Shown here one piece after another: positions 36,789 through 45,144 of a stretch of 64,000 nt of DNA (positions are counted from its first letter, which is position 1; each line of letters starts with the position of its first letter). The position numbers and the translations under genes are program-made. Origin of the DNA: Nostoc sp. 106C (GTDB lineage: Bacteria > Cyanobacteriota > Cyanobacteriia > Cyanobacteriales > Nostocaceae). The notes under the pieces are model-generated. The model made no database searches. It was not told the origin of the DNA and worked only from the letters and a program-made list of their open reading frames with translations. The stretch is from NCBI RefSeq assembly GCF_002154725.1, contig NZ_MTAW01000047.1, positions 1 to 64,000 of the forward strand, read 5' to 3'.

Positions 36789-37567
36789 TTGAAGTTTCCT
36801 TGCTACTTATTTATACTTGTAAAAACTAGCAAATTATTATCCTAAATGTAAAAATCTTTGAATTTTCTTAATAAAAAGAGTCCATCAGAATACATCAAAT
36901 GAAGTAGAAATAGAGTGTGTTATGCCCTAGGCTAACGCACCTTAAATTGTTGACAGTGCGTTATCGTACAGCGCAACGCACCCTACATTTGTAATTTCTT
37001 AACATAGCTTGAAATATTAGCGCCAACTTATTTATTTGTAAAATACTATTGTTATTGAAGTCAGTTTATTAGCTTATTTTCTAAATTTAAATTGTAAAAA
37101 ATGCTGCTTATTTAAAGTTGTTTAAGACTTTTAGCCATGAAATATCTGGGGATCTTTATAAATCATTCATAATTGAAACTTATGAGAGTGATATTATATA
37201 GGTAAGCTAAATTGTTGCCAGTTAACCTAGAGTTCAGCAAAAAGCGATTACAGACTTAGCTCAGACATTCCTAACTTAATCCTGGTTAAGTTTAAAATTG
37301 GGGCAAAAACTTAGATATTTTCAACAGCATAAATAAGAAAGAATGCGTAAATCTTCTGCTAACAGATAACCAGAGTAATTAAGTTATGAAATAAATTTAT
37401 TTTTCAACGGAATGTCCAATTTCCGTAACCACTTTTTCATGCGACAAATTCATTTTATGATAATTAAATTTGAGTAAGTCGCATTTAATGAAGTGCAGTT
37501 TGGGAAGAATTGCAGCAGTTTAGAACTGATTTTCTTACTTGCAAATTAAATTTAAGGAGCCAGGATT
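36789..37567. other. Long intergenic region upstream of CBS-CP12 gene
   Basis: About 780 bp, AT-rich, without a protein-like frame. A dispersed repeat (about 36918-36989) resembling TGTTATGCC...GCGTTA...GCGCAACGCACCCTAC lies near the left end; a related copy is near 63680. The rest probably carries the divergent promoters of the molbindin and CBS-CP12 genes. No NtcA-type GTA-N8-TAC was found by eye. Confidence 0.5.
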
Positions 37568-38164
37568 ATGAGAGCTAAACAAATCATGACTCAAGATGTA
37601 GCTACTATTCGCGGTTCCGCTACTGTAGCAGAAGCAGTCAAACTCTTGCGACTCAAAGAATTACGGGCGTTGATTGTAGAACCTCGTCACAGTGGTGATG
37701 CTTACGGCATCGTTACCGAAACCGATATTGTATCCAAGGTTGTTGCTGATGGCAAAGATCCTCAACGAATGCATGTCTACGAAATCATGAGCAAACCCTG
37801 CGTTGTAGTCAATCCTGACCTTGATGTAGAATATGTGGCGAGGTTATTTGCTAATACTGGTGTATGGCGTGCGCCTGTTATCCAAGGTGAATTACTAGGG
37901 ATTATTTCTGTTACAGATATTATCACTAAGGGTGACTTTGTCGAAAAACCAAAATTAAAATTTGTGCAGAAAGAACTTCACAAGGCTATCTCCAATGCTC
38001 GCTCAATTACCGCTAACTATGGTGCAGATTCAAAAAGAGCCGGCGAAGCTTGGGAGTTAGTAGACGAACTTGAGGCTGAAGCTGGTTATTATGGCGCACC
38101 CAAACCAGAGAAAACAGCAAGACAGCTATTCTCTGAGGGTCGAGAATATGTGTCTGTAGGTTAA
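37568..38164 (+). CDS. CBS-domain protein fused to a CP12-like tail
   Basis: A 198-residue protein. Two CBS motifs (MRAKQIMTQDVATIRG..., then MHVYEIMSKPCVVVNP... ending GIISVTDIITKG) form a Bateman module that can sense adenylates. The C-terminus has a CP12-like core AWELVDELEAEA (compare AWD-VEELQAEA of CP12), without the CP12 cysteine pairs, and ends EYVSVG. CBS-CP12 fusions are known in cyanobacteria; CP12 modulates Calvin-cycle enzymes GAPDH and PRK. A strong AAGGAG lies 10 bases before the ATG. Its position after the nif cluster suggests heterocyst-related expression. Confidence 0.85.
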   Translation: MRAKQIMTQDVATIRGSATVAEAVKLLRLKELRALIVEPRHSGDAYGIVTETDIVSKVVADGKDPQRMHVYEIMSKPCVVVNPDLDVEYVARLFANTGVWRAPVIQGELLGIISVTDIITKGDFVEKPKLKFVQKELHKAISNARSITANYGADSKRAGEAWELVDELEAEAGYYGAPKPEKTARQLFSEGREYVSVG

Positions 38165-38547
38165 CCGATTTGTCTAGTGAGATGTACTGTTTAGAGCATC
38201 AATTTTCCAATTTTGTAACTCAGTACCTAGCTAATGCTCTATCTCCTGCTAGCTTTGTATTATCCTAAGATAACAAGAAAAACTTAGGTTATCTAGATAG
38301 ATACCAGGTTGGGCAATGTGGCTACTTTATCGTTACTAGATTGATGCTTTTTGGCTATCAGCAATAGTTGGTAAGTGGGAAGTATTTACTATTAATTGTT
38401 GTTGCTTAACAGTTAACAGTTATCATACCTTCCTCATAGTTTAATGGGTCTCATAGCTTTCCTTTAACATGGTGGGTAATGCCCACCATTACCTTTTCTA
38501 AGAATTGCTATGACAGGTAATCGGCCCTATGCCAATCTCTAAGTAAG
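38165..38547. other. Intergenic region with hairpin
   Basis: About 380 bp without a gene. ATGGTGGG/CCCACCAT at 38469-38489 forms an 8-bp stem followed by TTACCTTTTC, a weak terminator-like element. Promoter of the ankyrin gene presumably here. Confidence 0.5.
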
Positions 38548-39018
38548 ATGTTTATGAATTCAAGAAATCAGCAAAATCTGAGCAAAACAACAAGTCAATG
38601 GCTGAGTGAGAAGGGATACAACTCTGATGACTTGAATCAGCCTGGTGAAAATGGTGATACGGCTTTGATGAAAGCTACCAGAGAAGGAGTCTACTCGGTA
38701 GTCAAGGAACTAATTAGTTTAGGTGTGGATATTAATGCCAAAAACAATGATAGTAATAATGCTTTATGGTTTGCTTGTTTTGGCAACTACTTCGATTTGA
38801 TCAATTTGTTGCTTACTGCCAACATCAACATTAATAACCAAAACGATAATGGGGCTACTGTTTTGATGTATGCAGCATCAGCAGGAAAAACTGAAGTAGT
38901 TAAATTGTTGTTACAACACAATCCTAACATAAATTTAAAAAACTTAGACGATTTTAAAGCAATAGATTTTGCTAGCAATATAGAAGTCTTAAGGATACTC
39001 AAAAATGCCTCAAAGTAA
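38548..39018 (+). CDS. Ankyrin-repeat protein
   Basis: A 156-residue protein with about three to four ankyrin repeats. Typical units are NGDTALMKATREGVYSVVKE, then NNALWFACFGNYFDLINLLL and NGATVLMYAASAGKTEVVKL. Ankyrin repeats bind other proteins. The 3' end overlaps the start of the SagB-like gene by 14 bases (39005-39018), which suggests a functional pair. ATG start at 38548. Confidence 0.85.
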   Translation: MFMNSRNQQNLSKTTSQWLSEKGYNSDDLNQPGENGDTALMKATREGVYSVVKELISLGVDINAKNNDSNNALWFACFGNYFDLINLLLTANININNQNDNGATVLMYAASAGKTEVVKLLLQHNPNINLKNLDDFKAIDFASNIEVLRILKNASK

Positions 39019-40291
39019 GCTGTTACAGCCAGACTATCATCAAGCAACAAAGCATTCTTACTTATCGGTGCAGATCGATCCGAATTATGTAGATGCATCA
39101 ACTCAGCCATCTGCATTTAAACTTTATCCAAAATTTTATAGAAGAGTGAAATTAAATCTCAATAATCCTGTTCACTCATTTATCAGCTTAACCAGTACTG
39201 TAACTCTGGAAAAAATGTATAAAGAGAGTTCACAAAAACTGCGTGTAAATCCATCTGCGGGCGCGTTATACCCTACAGAAGTTTATGTACAGATTCGCGG
39301 CATCCAAGGAATAGTAAATGGTATATATCATTTAGAAGTTGAGAATAATTGTCTAACACTAATATATGAATTAATTGATGATGGTTTAGAGAGTTATATT
39401 ATACCGGGCAAAAGTATAAATGGCTTCATTTTTTTAATTAGTTGTGTTTATTATAGGTCTAGCTGGAAATATAAAGACAGGAGCCTAAGATATTGCTGGC
39501 TAGATAGCGGTCACCATTTAGGTGCAATTGCTGCATCAGCCTACATTCACGATCAAGAGATCCAATTTATTTTTGATTTTGATAAACTCGCTCTCAATGC
39601 GGATTTAGGATTTGAGAATAAAGAGTTTATTAGTGCTTGTGCGATTTCAGGAGAAGTGCAAGAAAAGAAAATCAGACATTTAAGGTTGAAAGTTCCTTTT
39701 GTCTGTGGCACAGCTTATTTTGAAGCTAATGAATTTATAGAAGATGGCTATCAAAAAACCTCACTTCTTAAAAGTCGCCAACATAAACTGGTGCATCCCC
39801 AGTTTAACTTTGACAAGGATAAATTTTTTCAGACTGTTTGGATGAGACGCTCAAGTAGACGATTTCATAAACAGTCAATTTCTCAAGAAAATTATTGGCG
39901 GATATTGCAAAGTGTAGAACAACCGATACCGACAGTAAATTTTGAAGAGATACAAATTTATTCTATTGTTCATGAAGTCAGAGGAATGCCTCCTGGATTA
40001 TATAAGGGAAAGCATCTAATTAAGGCGGGCAATTTTAGTGAAAAAACAGGTTACTTGTGCATTAATCAAGCAATCGCCAGAGATAGCGCGGTAACTTTAT
40101 TTTTTGTGTCCGACTATATAAATTATCAAACAGCTATGCAAATAGCTGGCTTTTTAGGGCAAAGAGTTTATCTTGTTAGCAATTTTTGGGGCATCCATTG
40201 TAGCGGTGTTGGTGCTTTCTATGATGATGAGACTCAGGAATTCTTAGAAACTAATAAAGATGTCCTCTATGCAATGGCAATTGGCATATAA
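39005..40291 (+). CDS. SagB/ThcOx-type nitroreductase-fold oxidoreductase (two domains)
   Basis: A 428-residue flavoenzyme-type protein with two nitroreductase-like halves. The first has LRVNPSAGALYPTEVYVQIRG, a SagB signature, and a matching second half contains RRSSRRFHKQSISQENYWRI and AMQIAGFLGQRVYLVSNFWG. SagB-type enzymes oxidise thiazoline/oxazoline or act on other peptides, but no precursor peptide or cyclodehydratase gene is adjacent. It overlaps the ankyrin gene and is followed 18 bp later by the 124-residue gene, probably one operon. Confidence 0.8.
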   Translation: MPQSKLLQPDYHQATKHSYLSVQIDPNYVDASTQPSAFKLYPKFYRRVKLNLNNPVHSFISLTSTVTLEKMYKESSQKLRVNPSAGALYPTEVYVQIRGIQGIVNGIYHLEVENNCLTLIYELIDDGLESYIIPGKSINGFIFLISCVYYRSSWKYKDRSLRYCWLDSGHHLGAIAASAYIHDQEIQFIFDFDKLALNADLGFENKEFISACAISGEVQEKKIRHLRLKVPFVCGTAYFEANEFIEDGYQKTSLLKSRQHKLVHPQFNFDKDKFFQTVWMRRSSRRFHKQSISQENYWRILQSVEQPIPTVNFEEIQIYSIVHEVRGMPPGLYKGKHLIKAGNFSEKTGYLCINQAIARDSAVTLFFVSDYINYQTAMQIAGFLGQRVYLVSNFWGIHCSGVGAFYDDETQEFLETNKDVLYAMAIGI

Positions 40292-40309
40292 GTTAGGAAA
40301 TCAACAAAG

Positions 40310-40684
40310 ATGGCTAAAGAAATTTACTCCCCAGAAGATGATTCACATCCAATGCAACTGACATCAGCAGATATTATCCTGCGTCAGCAACTAGAGTATT
40401 CTATTAGCAGGTACTTTTATGAAGCGTGCGATCGCGCTATCCAAAATCTTTTATCTAGTTGTCGCTGGTATGTTACCACTCATGCCAATGCTATGGTATT
40501 GGTAATCGAATGTCCCGATCAAGTTACCAACTGGCGCGTCTTACAGAAAATTGTGCCAATGGGGACATTACTCAACCAAATTGTCAGCAGTGCTAAAATC
40601 CGCGTCTGTCCTCCCGAAAGTCAAGGTATACCCTTTGAAATGAGGGTAGATGAACTCGCTGTTTATCGTGACTTAGCCGGATAG
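40310..40684 (+). CDS. Hypothetical protein, paralogue of the 61712 gene
   Basis: A 124-residue protein. The core EYSISRYFYEACDRAIQNLL and CRWYVTTHANAMVLVIECPD is followed by SSAKIRVCPPESQG and a C-terminal RVDELAVYRDL. The protein encoded at 61712-62083 shares this pattern (IGRCFYQACDRITQTLL, QWYLTSNATILMLIIDCPD, NAKIRVYPP, AYRDWL). The family was not recognised. Both copies directly follow a flavin-dependent oxidoreductase gene. ATG start at 40310. Confidence 0.75.
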   Translation: MAKEIYSPEDDSHPMQLTSADIILRQQLEYSISRYFYEACDRAIQNLLSSCRWYVTTHANAMVLVIECPDQVTNWRVLQKIVPMGTLLNQIVSSAKIRVCPPESQGIPFEMRVDELAVYRDLAG

Positions 40685-40717
40685 GAAAATGAGGAAGACA
40701 ACTTCAACCAAGCATAC

Positions 40718-41191
40718 TTATTCATTAATATTCTGTCTGATAGTTGCAGCTACCTCTTCAAAAACCAGATCAGCAGAATGTTTAACAGCAGGACTTAACT
40801 CCAATCCCAAATTAAGATTTGCTGCTTCAATGAGGTAAACTGTCACCTCTTGGGGAAAGTCATTTTGAAAGATTTTCCGCCCAGTAGCTAAAGCATTATC
40901 CCAGCGAAAATCATGCAAGTTATAACTAGGTTCCGGTAAAGCTTCCAATTCTTTACCCGGAACCTTAAATACTGCACCCGGTTCTGAACCAGTTGAACTT
41001 GCATCAATAATAATTAATTGTTTGCTACCTCTAGCTTGAAACATTACTTCCATCCCTGCGGTTCCACAGTCGTAAACTTGCACCTTGGGATTAGGATTTT
41101 GGGCTAGATATTGTTGTAAGCGTTGGGCAACAATTACACCTACAGCGTCATCACTGCGATTGAGATTACCGCAACCAATAATAGTTAGCAT
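40718..41191 (-). CDS. hupW: hupW, uptake-hydrogenase maturation protease
   Basis: A 157-residue hydrogenase maturation endopeptidase. It begins MLTIIGCGNLNRSDDAVG, with conserved metal-contacting Asp residues (DDAVG), then VYDCGTAGMEVMFQA with the second metal-site acid region, and HDFRWDNALATG. It removes the C-terminal peptide of HupL after Ni insertion. ATG start at 41191. It lies near hupSL but is separated by plus-strand genes, so it is transcribed on its own. Confidence 0.93.
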   Translation of the reverse strand: MLTIIGCGNLNRSDDAVGVIVAQRLQQYLAQNPNPKVQVYDCGTAGMEVMFQARGSKQLIIIDASSTGSEPGAVFKVPGKELEALPEPSYNLHDFRWDNALATGRKIFQNDFPQEVTVYLIEAANLNLGLELSPAVKHSADLVFEEVAATIRQNINE

Positions 41192-41313
41192 TGGTTAATC
41201 AGAATTTTAGAATAAGTTAGCATCTCTACGGATGCAAAAATCATCTTGTACAGCTTGATTGTCAATCGGCCAACTTAAGCCTTGGCGAATAAAATTCACG
41301 AATAGACAAATAA

Positions 41314-41331
41314 AGCCCACCTTCGTGGGCT
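41314..41331 (-). terminator. Rho-independent terminator of the gene at 41388
   Basis: Stem AGCCCAC/GTGGGCT with loop CTTC (41314-41331). Read on the minus strand it is followed by TTTATTTG, as expected of an intrinsic terminator for the gene that ends at 41388. Confidence 0.75.
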
Positions 41332-41387
41332 AATACAAAATCAAGCTTTTCTCAACCCGCCTAGCTGCGGTTTCTAGCCGCCCAGTT

Positions 41388-41810
41388 CTAAAAATCTACA
41401 CCATGTTGTTTAGCAATTTGATATAGTTTTTCACACTGTTTTTGTGCTGCTTCCAACAATAGAGCATCTGCTTGTTCGGGAGTACTACCATCTTTAGGAA
41501 TTAAGTACTTGACATAAAGTGAGACAAAATCAGCTAAAGCCGCTAATCCAGATAAAGCGTGTTTGTCTGCTTCCTTTCCTGCGATCGCAGCTACTAAACC
41601 TGCTTTAATTGGGTCTGGTTTAACTTTCAAAAACTGGTCGATCAGCTTCGGAATGTAGTCTTGTGGTGGTAAGTTATTCAACTTACTTGTATCTGGAGTA
41701 AAGTCAAATCCTGCTGCTTTTGCCTGCTCTAAAACACACCATTCTGTAAACTCTTGTAGTGCGGTTTCGGGAAGGCGAGGGAGATATCTGTGTAGGGCAA
41801 TATCAGACAC
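41388..41810 (-). CDS. Conserved-looking hypothetical protein, 140 aa
   Basis: A 140-residue helical protein: MSDIALHRYLPRLPETALQE, then FTEWCVLEQAKAAGFDF, NNLPPQDYIPKLIDQFLKVK and KAGLVAAIAGKEADKHALSG. No motif or family was recognised, but the layout suggests a conserved cyanobacterial protein. ATG start at 41810. A clear terminator follows. It is not obviously linked to hupW, whose gene lies downstream on the same strand. Confidence 0.7.
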   Translation of the reverse strand: MSDIALHRYLPRLPETALQEFTEWCVLEQAKAAGFDFTPDTSKLNNLPPQDYIPKLIDQFLKVKPDPIKAGLVAAIAGKEADKHALSGLAALADFVSLYVKYLIPKDGSTPEQADALLLEAAQKQCEKLYQIAKQHGVDF

Positions 41811-42192
41811 AAGCTTACCTTGTAAATTTCAGTTTTTTGAAGTGCATTAATGCCAGCCTAACTCACTGTTGCTATAAGATTTAGTGTGTTAAGCTACGAC
41901 TGTTGAATAAATAGTTAGATTGCTAGACTTCAGTGAAGTGCGATCGCCAAGTTGGAGGTATAGAAAGTAATCATTTTGGCTGGAGCGATCGCACTTGTGA
42001 ATCAAGCTATTCTATTGACTCGAAATTCTGCTGATTTTGGACAAATTGTAGATTTACGCACAGAGGATTGGACTTGAAGAGAGCATCATTGCTTCTAGCA
42101 AGCACTTGATTTTGCAGAAGAACGATCATGTAATTGTCTGTTCGTTTATAAATGGGCACACTATAGAACAGGTATAGACATAAGACTTGTTC
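41811..42192. other. Intergenic region between divergent genes
   Basis: About 380 bp with two HIP1-like GCGATCGC sites (41940 and 41986). No protein-like frame, no obvious hairpin. It should hold the divergent promoters of the 140-residue hypothetical and the cold-shock fusion gene. Confidence 0.45.
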
Positions 42193-42837
42193 ATGAAACC
42201 TGTTTTAAGCGGTCAAATAATCAGATGGAAAGACAATCGGGGGTTTGGTTTCATACAACCTAGCGATTGTAGTCAAGAAGTCTTTATTCACGTCAGTGCA
42301 TTCAAAGATGTTAACCGTCGTCCCCAAGTTGGAGATTTTATTCAATATCAACTTACAGTTGATAAAAACGGTAAGGTAAGCGCGTGTAATGCGTTGTTCA
42401 CAGGGGTTACATCAAAAATAATACCTCAATCTTCATCTTCTACCGCACCAAAAACGAAATCTACATCCAAGCCTGTGATGAAATTTTCATCATTAGCATT
42501 AAAGACTTTGCTTCTATGTCTACTGCCTGGCTTGGGTTCGATCCATCTTGCATTGACAACTAGCAACCCAATTCCTCTCATCCTTTATCCTGTCATGAGT
42601 TTAATTACCTTTGCACTATACGCCGATGATAAATCTCGTGCAAAACAAGGACGATGGAGAGTGCCAGAGAATACTTTGCATCTATGTGAATTATTGGGTG
42701 GTTGGTTAGGTGCGTTTGTTGCTCAACAGACACTACGTCATAAAAGTAGCAAAGCTTCCTATCAAATTGTCTTTTGGGTGATAGCAGTTCTGCATATTGG
42801 ATTTTGGTTAAATTGGCTGTCGCGAATTAAAATGTGA
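42193..42837 (+). CDS. Cold-shock domain protein fused to DUF1294 membrane domain
   Basis: About 214 residues. The N-terminal cold-shock domain has GQIIRWKDNRGFGFIQPSD and EVFIHVSAFKDVNRRPQVGD, with the RNP-like aromatic residues. After a Ser/Thr-rich linker, four hydrophobic segments form a DUF1294 domain with YADDKSRAKQGRWRVPENTL. The fusion is a known architecture. The role of the membrane part is unknown; the CSD should bind single-stranded RNA or DNA. The ATG at 42193 is used rather than a TTG two codons upstream. Confidence 0.88.
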   Translation: MKPVLSGQIIRWKDNRGFGFIQPSDCSQEVFIHVSAFKDVNRRPQVGDFIQYQLTVDKNGKVSACNALFTGVTSKIIPQSSSSTAPKTKSTSKPVMKFSSLALKTLLLCLLPGLGSIHLALTTSNPIPLILYPVMSLITFALYADDKSRAKQGRWRVPENTLHLCELLGGWLGAFVAQQTLRHKSSKASYQIVFWVIAVLHIGFWLNWLSRIKM

Positions 42838-42942
42838 GGCGATTTTTGGGTACTTCCTTAAAGGAACAATAAATAAACGCACGTGATATTGGTGGCGATT
42901 GAGCCGTATTATGAGTTGGCAAGTTAAGCTATACGTAATAAG

Positions 42943-43134
42943 ATGAATCCCACAAATGAGCAAACTCAAAGACTTTATAGACTGTGTTATCGGCTGACCA
43001 ATATTATCTACCCCGGATGGCAGTATAGAAATATTGAGCTTGTTCGCATAGATGGAAGAACTCGCAAGTTATACGTACTGGCTGGAGAAAATTTAGATTT
43101 TGAGATTAAGCCTACTGGTGGATACGAGCCATGA
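42943..43134 (+). CDS. Small conserved protein, DUF6888-like
   Basis: A 63-residue protein: MNPTNEQTQRLYRLCYRLTN, then YPGWQYRNIELVRIDGRTRK and LYVLAGENLDFEI. Its stop overlaps the next start as ATGA (43131), so it forms a pair with the 69-residue gene. I recall such pairs as the DUF6888/DUF6887 families of cyanobacteria, whose function is unknown; the assignment is from memory. Confidence 0.7.
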   Translation: MNPTNEQTQRLYRLCYRLTNIIYPGWQYRNIELVRIDGRTRKLYVLAGENLDFEIKPTGGYEP

Positions 43135-43340
43135 CAACAGCTAATTATGACGCAATGGGCCTTGATGAGTTACGACGCTATGTACTGACTCATAGAGAAG
43201 ATATTATTGCGTTTCAGGTGTATGTTGACCGTTCCCAAGCGGCTGGACGGATGATTAGTATAGATATGAGCGATATTCAATGGGAAGAGAATCTCAGTGA
43301 TAGAATTCAACGCTTATCAGTGGAAGGCGAGTCGGACTAG
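43131..43340 (+). CDS. Small conserved protein, DUF6887-like
   Basis: A 69-residue acidic protein: MTTANYDAMGLDELRRYVLT, then HREDIIAFQVYVDRSQAAGR and MISIDMSDIQWEENL. It is the partner of the 63-residue gene before it, overlapping by four bases. The paired, coupled small genes look like a two-component module such as a toxin-antitoxin or regulator pair, but no family function is established. Confidence 0.7.
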   Translation: MTTANYDAMGLDELRRYVLTHREDIIAFQVYVDRSQAAGRMISIDMSDIQWEENLSDRIQRLSVEGESD

Positions 43341-43465
43341 CTGTAGTACGGATGGGAGCCTATCTAAAATTTAGGGAGTTGCTGAATCTAAGTATGAATT
43401 AGGCGATCGCATAACTCTCAAGGCATCATAGCTAATGATGATTAACCATTAGCTATTAGCATCGT

Positions 43466-45061
43466 CTAGGCAGTCCGAAAACGCGCCAACTCTTCACCAG
43501 TCTTCGCATCGTGGGCGTGAACTGTACACACCAAGCAAGAATCAAACGATCGCGCGACGTGACCAACTTCTACTGGATCGCTAGAATCATAAATAGGTGT
43601 CCCGATTAAAGCTTCTTCAATAGGGCCGCGCATTCCTTCACCGTCACGGGGGCCGATATTCCAAGTACCTGGGGCGATAACTTGGTAGTTCTTAATCTTA
43701 CCTCCCTCTACTTCTACCCAGTGACACAAAGAACCTCTTGCTGCTTCTGTTGCACCCCAACCCTTGCCATCTTTTTCTTGGGGTTTGATATACCAAGGGT
43801 CATTTAACTTAAATTCGCGCAAACAGTGTTCGGCTTGACGATAAAGCTTGACAATTTCGTGAACTCGTGCAAGCTGACGCACATGAATACTAGCACCACC
43901 CATCTGCTTGAACACATCTAAAATAAATCCGTCGTAGTGCTGCCAAGTTTCTCCATGTTTACCGCCTGCGACTAACTGACGTGCCAAAGGCCCAGCTTCT
44001 AAACGTCCGAAGTCTTTGTGTAGGACTGCACTTGCCCAAGAATAGGCATTATCAAAGTCTTTGGTATTCTTTTGTATGGGATTAGTTGTGCGATCGCCCG
44101 GATGAATATCTGCTATACCCTCATCGTACCAAGAGTGAGTGGTGTTCTCGCGGGTAAAGGATTGATCCATCAAGGTGTGAGTGTCATTAAAGCTGTCATA
44201 CACTCCACTTTTCATGATCATGGCAGCATTTCGCCCTTCAATAGTCGGCTTTTGGTATTTGTCCTCATGGGCTAAATATCCCCAAGTCACATATTTACCA
44301 ACACCAGCGCCATATCTATCAAGACCAATATCTAAACCCATGCGCCAATATAAACCCAAGTCGGAATCCCGATGCTTACGGTCTTCGTCTAACCAATCCC
44401 TGAAGTCATCGTAAGTCTGGATTTGTTCGTATCGTTCAAGGGAACAACCCAACCATACTGGTTCTAACCAATTGGTGCGGAAGTATTCCAACAACGACCA
44501 AGCGCGTGTAATATCGGTGAGGGTGGGGGCGCACATCACACCGCCAGGAACCATGTAACTAGAATGAGGCCATTGACCGCCTAAAAGGGCGTAAATTTCC
44601 ACTGGTTTGGCAGAAATTGTCACCCCTAATTCGTAAGATGTACCAGTGAAGGCAGCAAAGCGTTTGGTAGCTTCTTCATAAAAGCGACTATTACGGTACT
44701 TTCTATTGGTTAAGTCAATCGCAAATAAACCATAAAAGTAACGAGGTATACTTTGGATTGTCTCGACAATTTGACCTAAATTTCTTGCCAAAATTGCATT
44801 GCGTGGAACCTCTGTTCCCCAAAGTGTATCTAGTGCCCAAGATGCACAAGTTAGATGAGAACCACCGCAGATACCGCAAATGCGAGGTGTGACGATTAAT
44901 CCGGCTTGGGGGTCTTTACCACGGAGGATAACTTCAAACCCTCGGAAGAGTTCAGCGTGTGTCCAGGCGTTGACTACATAGCCATCTTCGATATCCACCC
45001 GGACATCTAAATCACCCTCGACTCTCCCGACGGGCGAAATGTCTAATGATTGAATTGTCAT
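43466..45061 (-). CDS. hupL: hupL, uptake hydrogenase large subunit
   Basis: A 531-residue large subunit of the heterocyst NiFe uptake hydrogenase. Ni-Fe ligand cysteines are in RICGICGGSH (about residues 61-70) and DSCLVCTVHAHD near the C-terminus. A C-terminal tail of about 15 residues after the last His would be removed by HupW. The frame is continuous, so no hupL element interrupts it. An 83-bp repeat spacer separates it from hupS upstream, and the pair forms one operon. ATG start at 45061. Confidence 0.96.
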   Translation of the reverse strand: MTIQSLDISPVGRVEGDLDVRVDIEDGYVVNAWTHAELFRGFEVILRGKDPQAGLIVTPRICGICGGSHLTCASWALDTLWGTEVPRNAILARNLGQIVETIQSIPRYFYGLFAIDLTNRKYRNSRFYEEATKRFAAFTGTSYELGVTISAKPVEIYALLGGQWPHSSYMVPGGVMCAPTLTDITRAWSLLEYFRTNWLEPVWLGCSLERYEQIQTYDDFRDWLDEDRKHRDSDLGLYWRMGLDIGLDRYGAGVGKYVTWGYLAHEDKYQKPTIEGRNAAMIMKSGVYDSFNDTHTLMDQSFTRENTTHSWYDEGIADIHPGDRTTNPIQKNTKDFDNAYSWASAVLHKDFGRLEAGPLARQLVAGGKHGETWQHYDGFILDVFKQMGGASIHVRQLARVHEIVKLYRQAEHCLREFKLNDPWYIKPQEKDGKGWGATEAARGSLCHWVEVEGGKIKNYQVIAPGTWNIGPRDGEGMRGPIEEALIGTPIYDSSDPVEVGHVARSFDSCLVCTVHAHDAKTGEELARFRTA

Positions 45062-45144
45062 TTGTTATTTGTCCTTTGTCCTTTGTTATTTGTCCTTTGT
45101 CCTTTGGCATTTACCACTAATGACCAATGACCAATGACCAATGA
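45062..45144. promoter_or_regulatory. hupS-hupL spacer with heptad repeats
   Basis: Consists almost entirely of repeated units TTTGTCC, TTATTTG and CCAATGA. The right part is complementary in trend to the left part (TTGGCAT...AATGACC), so the transcript may fold. Such hup intergenic repeats are described in Nostoc and proposed to stabilise the mRNA. Confidence 0.7.
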
